From the NCBI GenBank assembly GCA_030592225.1, contig JAUVJT010000009.1, positions 1 through 24,652 on the forward strand: 24,652 nucleotides of DNA, given 5' to 3'. A program made the position numbers and the translations under genes. The notes below the pieces were generated by a model, which was given only the letters and a program-made list of their open reading frames with translations, did not search any database and was not told where the DNA came from. The DNA is from Candidatus Stahliibacteriota bacterium (GTDB lineage: Bacteria > Hydrothermota > Tepidihabitantia > B3-TA06). Positions 15,317-23,298 of this stretch are shown here, one piece after another (position 1 is the first letter of the stretch; every line of letters starts with the position of its first letter).

Positions 15317-18300
15317 TTATCGCCACTCACCTATCAGGATAAACGGGGCCCAAAAGAAGGGGTGGGCGTATTTTTTTGACCGTGAGAGTTCCATCTGCGC
15401 CGACCGTAAAGCCTCTGATTTCGGCTTGTTACGAAGCTGTTTGTAGAAGTTCACCATTAGTTTTTTGGTGGATTCGTCCTCCACCGGCCACAGGGTAGCA
15501 ACTATGGAGGGCGGGCCTTCCATGGCCAGGGAGAACGCCTTGGCTACGCTCTCGAACTCAAGCCCGGGCCTTGCCCCGCCCAGAGCGCTCTCGCACGCTG
15601 ACAGGGTCACAAGCTGCATGGATGTCCACGACTGGCCCGATATCTCGGCCACGCTCCAGCGCCCGTCGCTGGTATCGGTCTGGGCAAGCTGAATGTAGGA
15701 CTCCCACGGGTTCTGGGCATCCAACCGGCAGTGGGTAGCCAGGTGCAGCACTTCGCTTGCGGGAGCGGCCTTAATTACCCGGGGCTCGGTGGCCTGTTCA
15801 CCGGTCAGGGTGGTGGAGTTGGGATAAACCTTTTCTATCGCTGAGACCTCTTCCTCCGCTGAAGGCAGGTTGGCACCCTGGGGGTTGCCTACCAGCACCA
15901 GTGAGGTAAGCTCTGTTCCAAGAGTATCGGCCTCACGGCGCTGGATGCATTTTAGAAGCTCTGCAGATGTCATAACGTGCCAGTTGCAGCGCTCGGAAAG
16001 AAACCGAAGACTGTCCCCGCGTTCGCTGGACAGGGCACCCCAGGGGATGTAGTAGAGGTTGCCGGAAGGAATAATCGTCACCACGCTTGCCGCAGAAAGC
16101 TGTTCGCCGAAAGGTTCCATAAGGTAGGTATTAAGTTCGGCAAGCACGGCTTTTAACGGCTGGACTTCCCGTTTGTAGAACTCGCTGCCGTCGTCTGTCC
16201 AGCTCCAGCCGGTGAGCTTGTTCTGCACGTTGAGCCGGTTGGCGTGACGCACCCCGCACAGCTCCCGGCAATGGGCGATGAGACTGTCCAGATGGTCGCG
16301 GGTAACGGGCACCGAACGCACCTCGTAACCCTCGCAGCTGACTCCGAACAGGTAAAGCTCTTTCTCCCCCGAGTAGCTCATCAGAAGTATCTGGCCTTCG
16401 GGTATGTCCCGGCGGACGGTGCCGATTTGTACCGGGTCAACCTTGACTGCGAATGCGTAATCGGGATCCACCTGAATCTCGGCGGCTATCCTGAAGTACT
16501 CGGCCTTGGTCTGGGCAAGGAGTTCCGAAAGGCTTTCCATCCTGGTCTGGTTGCGCAATGAGTCCGTTTTGACCTGCTCCTGGACCAGCTGTGCTTCCAG
16601 CGTCTCCACCTGCATGGCGAGGTTCTTGCTTTCCTTGATCTTCTCCCTTAGCTCCCCCTTGCCCACTTCGACCTCGTAGCGTTCCGCCAATGCGCCCTGT
16701 AGAGCCTTTGATTTTGAGCGCTCCAGGTATTCAAAGGCCAATTTAGGTTCCCCCATCTCCATAAGGAGCGAAATCATGGCCTCGTAGCGTTCCCTTACCG
16801 TCTCTGTGTATATCGCTCGAAGTTCCTGTGATTCTATCTTGCTGCGCGACGCTTCAAAGAGATCAATAGATTTCTCGAAGTACACCTTTGCGGAATCGTA
16901 ATTGTTCAGATAGCGATGCACGTACCCGATATTGTGATAGACTATTGCGGTGTGCGGATGCCGGGAACCAAGTATCTCCAGGTTTATGGAAAGCGCCTTT
17001 TTGTAGTGGGAAAGCGCTTCGGAATACCGGCCCAGCTCTTCGTACAGGCTTCCAATCTTGTTGTAGCTGGCGGCAACGTCAGGATGCTCCTCCCCCCAGT
17101 TTTTCCGCAGGATGTCGAGGGCTTTATTGTACTTGGCGAGCGCGTCGGTGAAATCACCCTGCTCGTGATAAGCGCCGCCCATATTGTAGTAGCTTACCCC
17201 GATATCGGGATGATCCGGATGCAGTACCGCAGTTCTTATGACCATCGCTTTCTCGTAGTTGGCGAGCGCTTCGGAGTAGGAATCCAGATTGTAATAAACG
17301 TTGCCGATGTTATCGTAACTGCTTGCCACGTAAAGATGATCCGATCCCAGGGTAGCCAGGAAAATACCCAGACCCTTCTGCAGGTTTTCCAGGGCAAGCT
17401 CGTAATCGCCGAGTTGATCGTAAAAGTTCCCGATATTGTTGTACGTCAAAGCCACCGCAGGATGGTCCGGTCCAAGCACCTTCAGCAGAATGGCCAGCGC
17501 CTTGCCATAGCTTTCCAGCGCTTTTTGATACTCGCCTAGCTCACCGTAAGTTATGGCAACGTTGTTGTAAGCGCCGGCAAGATAGGGATGATCCGACCCC
17601 ACTACTTTCAGGAATATCTCGATGGATTTGTTGTGATTTTCCAGGGCCAGCCCGTATGATCCCAGCGCGCGGTAAACCTCCGCGATGTTGCCGTAACCTC
17701 CGGCCACCTCGGGATTATCCAGACCCAGGGTGGAAAGTTGAATGGTCAATGCCCGGTCATGACTGAGTAAGGCCTCGTCGTAGAAGCCGAGATCGAGGTA
17801 AACGATGCCGAGGTTGTTGTAAGTGGAGGCCACCTCAGGGTCTTTGGGTCCAAGGGTTTCTATCTGGATACGCAGTGCGCGTTCGTGATTTTCCAGGGCA
17901 AGTTCGTAGCGTCCCAGGTTGCGGTAGGCTATTCCTATGCTGCCGTAGGCCGCGGCCACGTAAGGGTGCTGTGATCCGTAGACGTTCTGCCAGATAGCCA
18001 GAGCTAGCTCGTGGTTTCGGAGAGCTTCTCGGTAAGAACCGAGGTTTTCGTATACTATCCCCAGGCTGTGATAGGTGGCTGCAACTTCGGAGTGTTCTGC
18101 TCCCAGCACGACAAGTTGTATCGCGAGCGCCTCGTTGAAATTCTCCAGAGCAAGGGAGTACTCGCCGATATTATCATAGGCTATGCCCAGGGTGGTGTAG
18201 GCGGCTGCCACGAGGGTGTCTTTTTCGCCCAGTGCCACAGTTCCCAACTCAAGACAGCGGTGGGCAAGGGCTATGACGCGCTCGGGATCCGGTTCTTGCA

Positions 18301-18568
18301 GGTACGCTTCGGCGGCTGAATTCAAGGCGGCGCACCATCCCGCGGTATCGGCCAGTGCCTTGCGGAAATCGACCTCCCGCTCAAAGACCCTCCCGGCCCC
18401 GACGTAATTCCCGTCCTCCAACAGATTCTTTCCCAAAGCCCCCAGGCTGTCGGCTATATACAATGTATCTATGGTGCTCGCAAGCGAATCGGGGCTGCTT
18501 ATCTGTGCCGTCCCTGCTACAGGAAATAGAACCAGACTCAAGATTACAATCAACAAAAGACTCCTCAT
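15317..18568 (-). CDS. Exported TPR-CHAT protein (caspase-like protease family)
   Basis: A 1083-residue protein. I moved the start to the ATG at 18,568: AAGGA lies six bases before it and it opens a good signal peptide (MRSLLLIVILSLVLFPVAGTAQ); the longer frame from 18,634 would bury this signal. About residues 90-560 hold eleven 42-residue kinesin-light-chain-type TPRs (DHPEVA-x-x-Y-x-N-x-G-x-x-Y). A coiled linker follows (about 600-680), then a C-terminal CHAT domain with the expected dyad, His near 946 (LHLATHC) and Cys near 992 (LSACES), ending in PFFWAPFILIGEW. CHAT domains are cysteine proteases of the caspase/gingipain clan and TPRs usually bind the trigger or substrate. Export is unusual compared with the cytosolic CRISPR-linked CHAT proteins. 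Target unknown. Confidence 0.85.
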   Translation of the reverse strand: MRSLLLIVILSLVLFPVAGTAQISSPDSLASTIDTLYIADSLGALGKNLLEDGNYVGAGRVFEREVDFRKALADTAGWCAALNSAAEAYLQEPDPERVIALAHRCLELGTVALGEKDTLVAAAYTTLGIAYDNIGEYSLALENFNEALAIQLVVLGAEHSEVAATYHSLGIVYENLGSYREALRNHELALAIWQNVYGSQHPYVAAAYGSIGIAYRNLGRYELALENHERALRIQIETLGPKDPEVASTYNNLGIVYLDLGFYDEALLSHDRALTIQLSTLGLDNPEVAGGYGNIAEVYRALGSYGLALENHNKSIEIFLKVVGSDHPYLAGAYNNVAITYGELGEYQKALESYGKALAILLKVLGPDHPAVALTYNNIGNFYDQLGDYELALENLQKGLGIFLATLGSDHLYVASSYDNIGNVYYNLDSYSEALANYEKAMVIRTAVLHPDHPDIGVSYYNMGGAYHEQGDFTDALAKYNKALDILRKNWGEEHPDVAASYNKIGSLYEELGRYSEALSHYKKALSINLEILGSRHPHTAIVYHNIGYVHRYLNNYDSAKVYFEKSIDLFEASRSKIESQELRAIYTETVRERYEAMISLLMEMGEPKLAFEYLERSKSKALQGALAERYEVEVGKGELREKIKESKNLAMQVETLEAQLVQEQVKTDSLRNQTRMESLSELLAQTKAEYFRIAAEIQVDPDYAFAVKVDPVQIGTVRRDIPEGQILLMSYSGEKELYLFGVSCEGYEVRSVPVTRDHLDSLIAHCRELCGVRHANRLNVQNKLTGWSWTDDGSEFYKREVQPLKAVLAELNTYLMEPFGEQLSAASVVTIIPSGNLYYIPWGALSSERGDSLRFLSERCNWHVMTSAELLKCIQRREADTLGTELTSLVLVGNPQGANLPSAEEEVSAIEKVYPNSTTLTGEQATEPRVIKAAPASEVLHLATHCRLDAQNPWESYIQLAQTDTSDGRWSVAEISGQSWTSMQLVTLSACESALGGARPGLEFESVAKAFSLAMEGPPSIVATLWPVEDESTKKLMVNFYKQLRNKPKSEALRSAQMELSRSKKYAHPFFWAPFILIGEWR

Positions 18569-18734
18569 CCACGTTCCTTTTTCAGGCTTGCCCCGGTACG
18601 GATCCGGTACACAAAACAATACGCAAAGCGGCAACTCGCCGGTAGCCTGCCGTTGCCTCCTCTGTTTAATGACTTTTAATACTCGGCAGCCTCAATCTTG
18701 TCTTGTCTATCTGCAAAAAACCGTGCAGACGTTC

Positions 18735-19757
18735 TCAGTAGTTAATCTCGCAATCGGGCAACTGCATGCGCAGTTCAGCCACCTTGGCAGGCGAGATGTC
18801 GGTGCCTTTGATGTCAAGGACGCTCAGTTCCTTCATCTTGATGAGGTCAGGTACGCAATCGTCCGTAATAGGGGTGGCGCTGAGGTTAAGCTTGCGCAGG
18901 TGCGTCATGGATTGGCTGGTCATGGTGAGCAGATTTTTGACGCCTTCGTCGGTAATCGCCGCACCGTGCAGATTAAGCTCGGATAGTTTGCCCATTCCGG
19001 CCAGCGCTTTAAGGCCTTGATCTGAAACTTGCAGCGGCTGGCCGCGCAAGGCCAGGGTTTCGGCTCCGCCTGTTTTGGTGTGGAACAGGTTGAGGGAACG
19101 CAGATTTTCGAGGTCCTTTATATGCTCGAGACCGACGTCGGTGATCTCGGTGCATTCAAGGTCAAGACTGCGCAGGTACTCGAGTTCCGCCAGATGCGCA
19201 AGGCCGGCATCCGAAATCTCGGTGTTGGCCAGATTCAGTACGCGGAGTCCTGAGAGACAAGAGATGTGCGCCAGAGCGTCATCGGATATCTTGCAGTACG
19301 CAAGGTCCAAGGCACGCAGGTTGGGAATATCAGAGAGTTTGGCCAGGTCTCCATCGTTCTTAACTCCCACCAGGCTTACCGCAACCACCCCGGGGTACTC
19401 GCTGAGACTCCCCAGATGCCCCGGATCGCACTGCACGGTCAGTACCTTTGTCTTGCCGTCTTCAATGTCGCCGTGTTTGCCTACCAGGTTGACACCTATG
19501 ACTTCGCCGTTGACCTTAAGTTCCTGCAGGGATAACTCGTAGTCAATGCTGTCTTCCCCTTGCCAGGGGATGTAGTAGGAGCGGATGTAGATGAAGTCCT
19601 CTCCGGGCTCCCAGTGCGTGACGTCAAGGCGGTTCTTGTAGTACTTGCCGTCCTCGGTAACGTCAAGCATCTTGTAATCGACCTGGGCTGCAAGCGGCGT
19701 GATCATCGTCACGACCAGGATAGCTAAGCCGGCAAAAACCAGCACTTTTCTTGCCAT
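18735..19757 (-). CDS. Exported leucine-rich-repeat protein, paralogue 1
   Basis: A 340-residue protein. GGAGG lies six bases before the ATG at 19,757 and directly touches an ATG two codons earlier, so the later start is chosen. A signal peptide (residues 1-25, ending PLAAQ) is followed by a module of about 110 residues (HWEPGEDFIYIRSYYIPWQGED) and then seven repeats of about 24 residues of the type LRxLxLxxTxITDxGLxxL, as in RNI/AMN1-like LRRs. The fourth repeat has a 15-residue insertion (GGAETLALRGQPLQ). LRR arcs bind protein partners. It shares the N-terminal module with paralogue 2 upstream and has its own promoter. The TPR-CHAT gene follows by 166 bases. Confidence 0.8.
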   Translation of the reverse strand: MARKVLVFAGLAILVVTMITPLAAQVDYKMLDVTEDGKYYKNRLDVTHWEPGEDFIYIRSYYIPWQGEDSIDYELSLQELKVNGEVIGVNLVGKHGDIEDGKTKVLTVQCDPGHLGSLSEYPGVVAVSLVGVKNDGDLAKLSDIPNLRALDLAYCKISDDALAHISCLSGLRVLNLANTEISDAGLAHLAELEYLRSLDLECTEITDVGLEHIKDLENLRSLNLFHTKTGGAETLALRGQPLQVSDQGLKALAGMGKLSELNLHGAAITDEGVKNLLTMTSQSMTHLRKLNLSATPITDDCVPDLIKMKELSVLDIKGTDISPAKVAELRMQLPDCEINY

Positions 19758-19877
19758 AATCATCCTCCTCTATACTTGGATGTTATTATTATCACTGCTT
19801 CTCCTTAAACGCAACACGCCTTGTTCCCGGTATCACGATTTGGTTGCCGGCTCTCTCCATGAAGCAGGCATGAGTTA

Positions 19878-19905
19878 ATGATAGCCCCAACCGATATGAT
19901 GTCAA
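19878..19905 (-). promoter_or_regulatory. Promoter of LRR paralogue 1
   Basis: TTGACA (19,900-19,905), 16-base spacer, TATCAT (19,878-19,883). The -35 is perfect and the -10 is 5 of 6. The leader is about 114 bases, long enough to hold regulation, but I see no recognisable riboswitch. Confidence 0.75.
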
Positions 19906-19978
19906 GGCGATCCCGGCCCCAGACTATCTTGCCTTTTGTGCAGGCGTCCTTTGATTTAACGTGCGCGAGATCGCCGTT

Positions 19979-21226
19979 TTAGTAGAATATCTCGCCGCGA
20001 GGTATGGCTTTCTTAAGCTCTTCCAGGCCTTCTTCCGTGATTTCGGTTCCCGCCACGCTCAGTACTCTCAGATTCTTCAACCTGGCGATGCTTGCTACCG
20101 CTTTGTCGGTGATTCTGGTGTCGTACAGCCACAGCTCTCTCATGTTGGAAAGACCCTTGATGTGCGTCATTCCTTTATCGGTGATCTTGGTGCCCTGCAG
20201 CCACAGTACCCGCATGTTCTTGAGGCTCTTCAGGTGTTTGAGCCCTTCATCGCTGATTTCGTTTTCGCCCAGGGACAAAACTTGAAGGTTCTTAAGATTC
20301 CTGAGGCTCTTCAGCCCTTCATCGGTAACGTCAGTGCCGCCCAGCCACAGCACTCTAAGATTCTCACAGGTGGAGAGGCAGGCCAGCCCTTCATCGCCGA
20401 CATGGGTAAGGGGCAGATACAGCTCGGTGAGGTTATCCAGCGAGGTCAGGTTTTGACAGCCCCCGTCGCCGATCTGGGTCAGGGAAAGATGAAGTTCCCT
20501 GAGATGGGTAAGGGCGTCAAGACGTGAGATTCCGGCGTCGGTGATGTTGGTTCCGACCAGATACAGCACCCGCAGGTTTTTAAGGAAGCCGCCGATGTTT
20601 GCAGCGCCCACGTCGCCGATGTTGGTGCCGGTCAGGTTCAGCACCCGCAGGTGTTTTAATACCTCAAGCCGGGTCAGGCCGGCATCAGATATCTCGGTAT
20701 CCAGCAGTTCAAGAACCCTTAATTCCAGCAGATGAGTAACGTGGTTGAGACCCTCGTCGGTGATGCCGCTCCAGCTTACGTACAGTACCTTCAGATTGGC
20801 AAGGTCTGCCAGCTGCTGCAGGTCGGCGTCTTCTATCTCGCCCTGGATTGATAACGCGATAAGATTTGGGAATCCGGAAAGCTCGGCAAGATGTTCGCGC
20901 GTGGTGTTGACCGAGATTATCGCCTCAGGTTCAAGAACGTCCTCGAACGCAACCTCTTCAAGATCAACACCAATTGCCTGGTGGTTGACAAACATGAAGC
21001 CGTGCTCTATCTGCCAGTCAAGGGTGTCTTCGCCGTTCCAGGGGTAGTAGAACGGGAACAGGCCGACGAACTCCTCGCCGGGTTCCCAGCCGGTGATGTC
21101 CACCTCTTCTCTGACGATGTTTTTCTCGGCAATGACCAGATAGTGTTCCTGCGGTTTGCAGCCCGGCGTCGCCATTGATACAACGAGCGCGGCGCAAACC
21201 AGGCAAAGGATAAGTCTTTTGGACAT
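19979..21226 (-). CDS. Exported leucine-rich-repeat protein, paralogue 2
   Basis: A 415-residue protein. The ATG at 21,226 is chosen because GGAGG lies five bases before it and it opens a signal peptide (MSKRLILCLVCAALVVSMATPG) that ends in a cysteine at residue 23; the sequence before it is a poor lipobox, so lipidation is only possible. The same N-terminal module as paralogue 1 follows (GWEPGEEFVGLFPFYYPWNGED), then eleven LRR units with the LRVLxLxGTxITDxGL pattern, ending EIFY where paralogue 1 ends EINY. Adjacent members of the repeat are close in sequence, so the array probably grew by internal duplication. It is probably a periplasmic or surface protein that binds other proteins. Partner unknown. 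Confidence 0.8.
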   Translation of the reverse strand: MSKRLILCLVCAALVVSMATPGCKPQEHYLVIAEKNIVREEVDITGWEPGEEFVGLFPFYYPWNGEDTLDWQIEHGFMFVNHQAIGVDLEEVAFEDVLEPEAIISVNTTREHLAELSGFPNLIALSIQGEIEDADLQQLADLANLKVLYVSWSGITDEGLNHVTHLLELRVLELLDTEISDAGLTRLEVLKHLRVLNLTGTNIGDVGAANIGGFLKNLRVLYLVGTNITDAGISRLDALTHLRELHLSLTQIGDGGCQNLTSLDNLTELYLPLTHVGDEGLACLSTCENLRVLWLGGTDVTDEGLKSLRNLKNLQVLSLGENEISDEGLKHLKSLKNMRVLWLQGTKITDKGMTHIKGLSNMRELWLYDTRITDKAVASIARLKNLRVLSVAGTEITEEGLEELKKAIPRGEIFY

Positions 21227-21660
21227 AGCAGCCTCCTCCATGTCCTGGTTGTTTAGTTGCACTTTTTTCGACTCGTAAAGAAGATACTCACCAAACCCAG
21301 GTTTGTCAAGTGCTTTAACCGTGATACGCTTTTCCCGACTCGCGTGGAACGGATGAAGTTTCCCACAAATCCTGAAAGCTATTCCGGCGATGGTTTAGCG
21401 GATTCCTCCATAATTATCGTCGTCGTCAACCAGAACTATGCGTCTTGCCTGGCTCACCTTTTCTCCATGATCCTGTATTCAGCAATTTGCATGCCAAACC
21501 ATCTATTTAAGATAAGGGACGATTCTACCGGAGTTATCTTACGACACGTTTTTGTTGGCGATTGGAAGCCGTACGAATTCCGCAGGAAGTGTACGTAAAC
21601 AGGGCGGTTCGCATTTCACACCTGAATCCCCTGATAACTATCTCAAACCCGGATTGTGCA
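21227..21660. other. Intergenic region with a possible decayed gene pair
   Basis: 434 bases with no gene I can defend. The right-hand part of the LRR2 promoter lies at 21,281-21,309. On the minus strand a frame from about 21,615 reads VYVHFLRNSYGF and ends EYRIMEKR with TGA overlapping GTG (GTGA). The GTG, with GGAGA before it, opens a 20-codon frame reading RRIVLVDDDDNYGG, which resembles a response-regulator N-terminus before a TAA at 21,395. It may be decayed or chance. No terminator is evident. Confidence 0.35.
21281..21309 (-). promoter_or_regulatory. Promoter of LRR paralogue 2
   Basis: TTGACA (21,304-21,309), 17-base spacer, TATCTT (21,281-21,286). Predicted start is near 21,274, giving a leader of about 48 bases that ends in GGAGGAGGCTGCT before the ATG. 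Confidence 0.65.
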
Positions 21661-22248
21661 TCAAAACCTCAGGCATAACCCAACCGAGGCCTGCTTGCCG
21701 TCGTAAACCGCGTAGGGTCGTATGTTGAAACCTGAGGAAGCCCCCTGCTCATCCTTGAGCGGAGGCGTCAGCCGGTAGCCCAGCCAGGCGCATAACGAAG
21801 GCAGAACGATGATGGAGGAGGCGGTAAGCGCCGCTTTCCCCCAGGTTGGTTCTTGCAAAACCATCACCGCGAATGGGACAGACGCCGCAGCGCCCACGTA
21901 CCCCCCGATATGAGCGCCCCAGCTCGAGCGGCGCTCGCCCGCGCTGATCCCGGCAACGATCACCCCGGTGGCGGCGCCGGTCGGTATAAACAGACCGTAG
22001 CCAATGCCGTATAGCCCGATTCGCCCCACTATTTCAAGGGGGTCGTCCCAGCTTTCAGGAGTGATGGCCTTCGATCCCCATCCCCACAGCAGGTAAGCGC
22101 CCCAGGACGTGGCTCCGGCAAGCGAGGCGCCGACGACCTACATCCCAAGCTCAGCCAACGCGGGATTGCGAGGCTGCCACATGGGTCTGGTTTTGACGGC
22201 AGACAGCAAGGAAAAAGACAACAGAAGGAGACTCAAGGAACTTCTCAT
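21661..22248 (-). pseudogene. Small exported membrane protein broken by one in-frame TAG
   Basis: One frame runs from ATG 22,248 to the stop at 21,661 (195 codons) but is cut by TAG at codon 37 (22,138-22,140). Before the stop: a signal peptide (MRSSLSLLLLSFSLLSA) and MWQPRNPALAELGM. After it, still in frame: VVGASLAGATSWGAYLLWGW, then several Gly/Ala-rich hydrophobic segments (LYGIGYGLFIPTGAATG, GGYVGAAASV, ALTASSIIVLPSL) and a C-terminal CLRF. This is a small glycine-rich membrane or barrel-like protein. A GTG at 22,029 could only restart the last 122 residues. TAG serves as a normal stop in neighbouring genes, so recoding is unlikely; a nonsense mutation or a sequence error is more likely. 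Confidence 0.65.
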
Positions 22249-22254
22249 GTTAAC

Positions 22255-22283
22255 ATTCTACCCGAAAAAGAAGCCAAAAGCAA
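22255..22283 (-). promoter_or_regulatory. Probable promoter of the disrupted membrane-protein gene
   Basis: TTGCTT (22,278-22,283), 17-base spacer, TAGAAT (22,255-22,260), then GTTAAC and the ATG. The -35 is poor, but the -10 is 5 of 6 and the six-base gap to an ATG without Shine-Dalgarno repeats the layout seen at three other genes. Confidence 0.4.
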
Positions 22284-22296
22284 GGGAAACATCCAA

Positions 22297-22324
22297 GTAG
22301 GGGCGAGGCATGCCTCGCCCCTAC
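22297..22324. repeat. Perfect 28-base palindrome at a gene end
   Basis: GTAGGGGCGAGGCA and its exact reverse complement abut with no loop. The stop codon of the terpene-cyclase-like gene (TAG, 22,321-22,323) lies inside it. No T-tract follows, so it is not a standard terminator. It looks like a dispersed palindromic element of the REP/BIME kind. Confidence 0.85.
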
Positions 22325-23295
22325 AACCTCATCCGTTTGAAGATGCGGTGGCAAAACAAGGTCACCCAGCGTGACGGCTCCTTTTTCTGACAGAACTCCC
22401 AGCCCTTCCACTTGGTCCAGATGGATTCGGAAGTGAACTTACCCTCAACGTCCGCTTTGGACTCCAGCAGAGCAACCATCTCCTTGAGTCGCTTGTCCTT
22501 TTTTAAAAACGGGAACCGGGTAAGGGTATCTGCGGCGTGGATGATGTCGTACCACACGCGGGGCGCCTTGAGCTTGCGGAAATTGCGGCCCGTGCCGAAC
22601 ATGTAGAGCTTGCGCTCCCTGCTCGTCTCCCAGTGGTGCAGAAGCGTCTCGGCGGCGCTATGGGCCTGGGGCGAGTCGGTAAGCTCCGGAATCTGAGCAA
22701 ACGCGCGCAGCGCGATGAGATTAACGTAAGGACAGGGGTCGTCCTTGCGGCCCGGTCCCCGGAACTTGCCCAAATTGGGAGACACGAAGCATCGGTAGCC
22801 GTTCTCTGAGACAGCCGAGCGCAGGTGATCCACAGCTTTTTTGACCTGTTTGTTCTTGCCAAATCCCAATCTCAGAAGGGAGTAAAGGACTAATGGAGCG
22901 TCGCACGCCATCCACGTCCAGGCTGAACGGCCGTCTCCGCCGAACGCCTTAGGAAGCGCTATCTGAAGCTGGAACCAGCCCTCGTCGGATTGATGTGAGA
23001 GGATGGAATCTATCGCAGGTTTGAGTTCAGCTTTCTTGACGCCTAATCCGGCGAGGAAAGCCAACTTGTGAAGCAGATGCACGGCGTTGCGGTGATTGGT
23101 CAGTGCCGGCTGGTTCTCCCAGTCGTTGACCTCGGAAATTACTGATGAGACCAAAGGGTCTGCAAGCATCTCCTTGTACGATTTCTTAACGTCAGGATCG
23201 GTCTCCGGCTTATCGGCGAAATCGAGCAGCGTGCGATACCTGATGAACGCCGGGCCGTCGAGCAGACAATCTGTAATGTGTTTGTTTTTATACAT
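22321..23295 (-). CDS. Terpene-cyclase/prenyltransferase-like alpha/alpha-toroid protein
   Basis: A 324-residue protein with no signal peptide. It consists of paired amphipathic helices with Gly-Trp/Phe turns (SDEGWFQL near 110, SENGYRCFVSP near 165, ADVEGKFTSESIW near 285), the pattern of the squalene-hopene cyclase and prenyltransferase toroid fold. The DxDD motif of squalene cyclases is not seen, so it is probably not a cyclase; similar standalone proteins are common and uncharacterised. AGGAG lies six bases before the ATG at 23,295. It follows the HNH gene stop by only three bases, so both are on one transcript. Its first codons (ITDCLLDGPAFIRY) resemble the 12-codon remnant beyond the HNH gene. 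The stop codon lies in the palindrome at 22,297-22,324. Confidence 0.65.
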   Translation of the reverse strand: MYKNKHITDCLLDGPAFIRYRTLLDFADKPETDPDVKKSYKEMLADPLVSSVISEVNDWENQPALTNHRNAVHLLHKLAFLAGLGVKKAELKPAIDSILSHQSDEGWFQLQIALPKAFGGDGRSAWTWMACDAPLVLYSLLRLGFGKNKQVKKAVDHLRSAVSENGYRCFVSPNLGKFRGPGRKDDPCPYVNLIALRAFAQIPELTDSPQAHSAAETLLHHWETSRERKLYMFGTGRNFRKLKAPRVWYDIIHAADTLTRFPFLKKDKRLKEMVALLESKADVEGKFTSESIWTKWKGWEFCQKKEPSRWVTLFCHRIFKRMRL

Positions 23296-23298
23296 TTG

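Noticed and set aside
15111..15326. 71-codon minus-strand frame
   Set aside because: Its sequence is made of the ATCTGC and 11-base repeats and it has no ribosome site; it is translated intergenic repeat.
21257..21598. 113-codon plus-strand frame across the LRR2 promoter gap
   Set aside because: It overlaps a good minus-strand promoter, has no ribosome site, and shows no recognisable domain.
22138..22140. TAG recoding (readthrough as an amino acid)
   Set aside because: Several intact neighbouring genes end in TAG, and no recoding structure or system is seen in the window.
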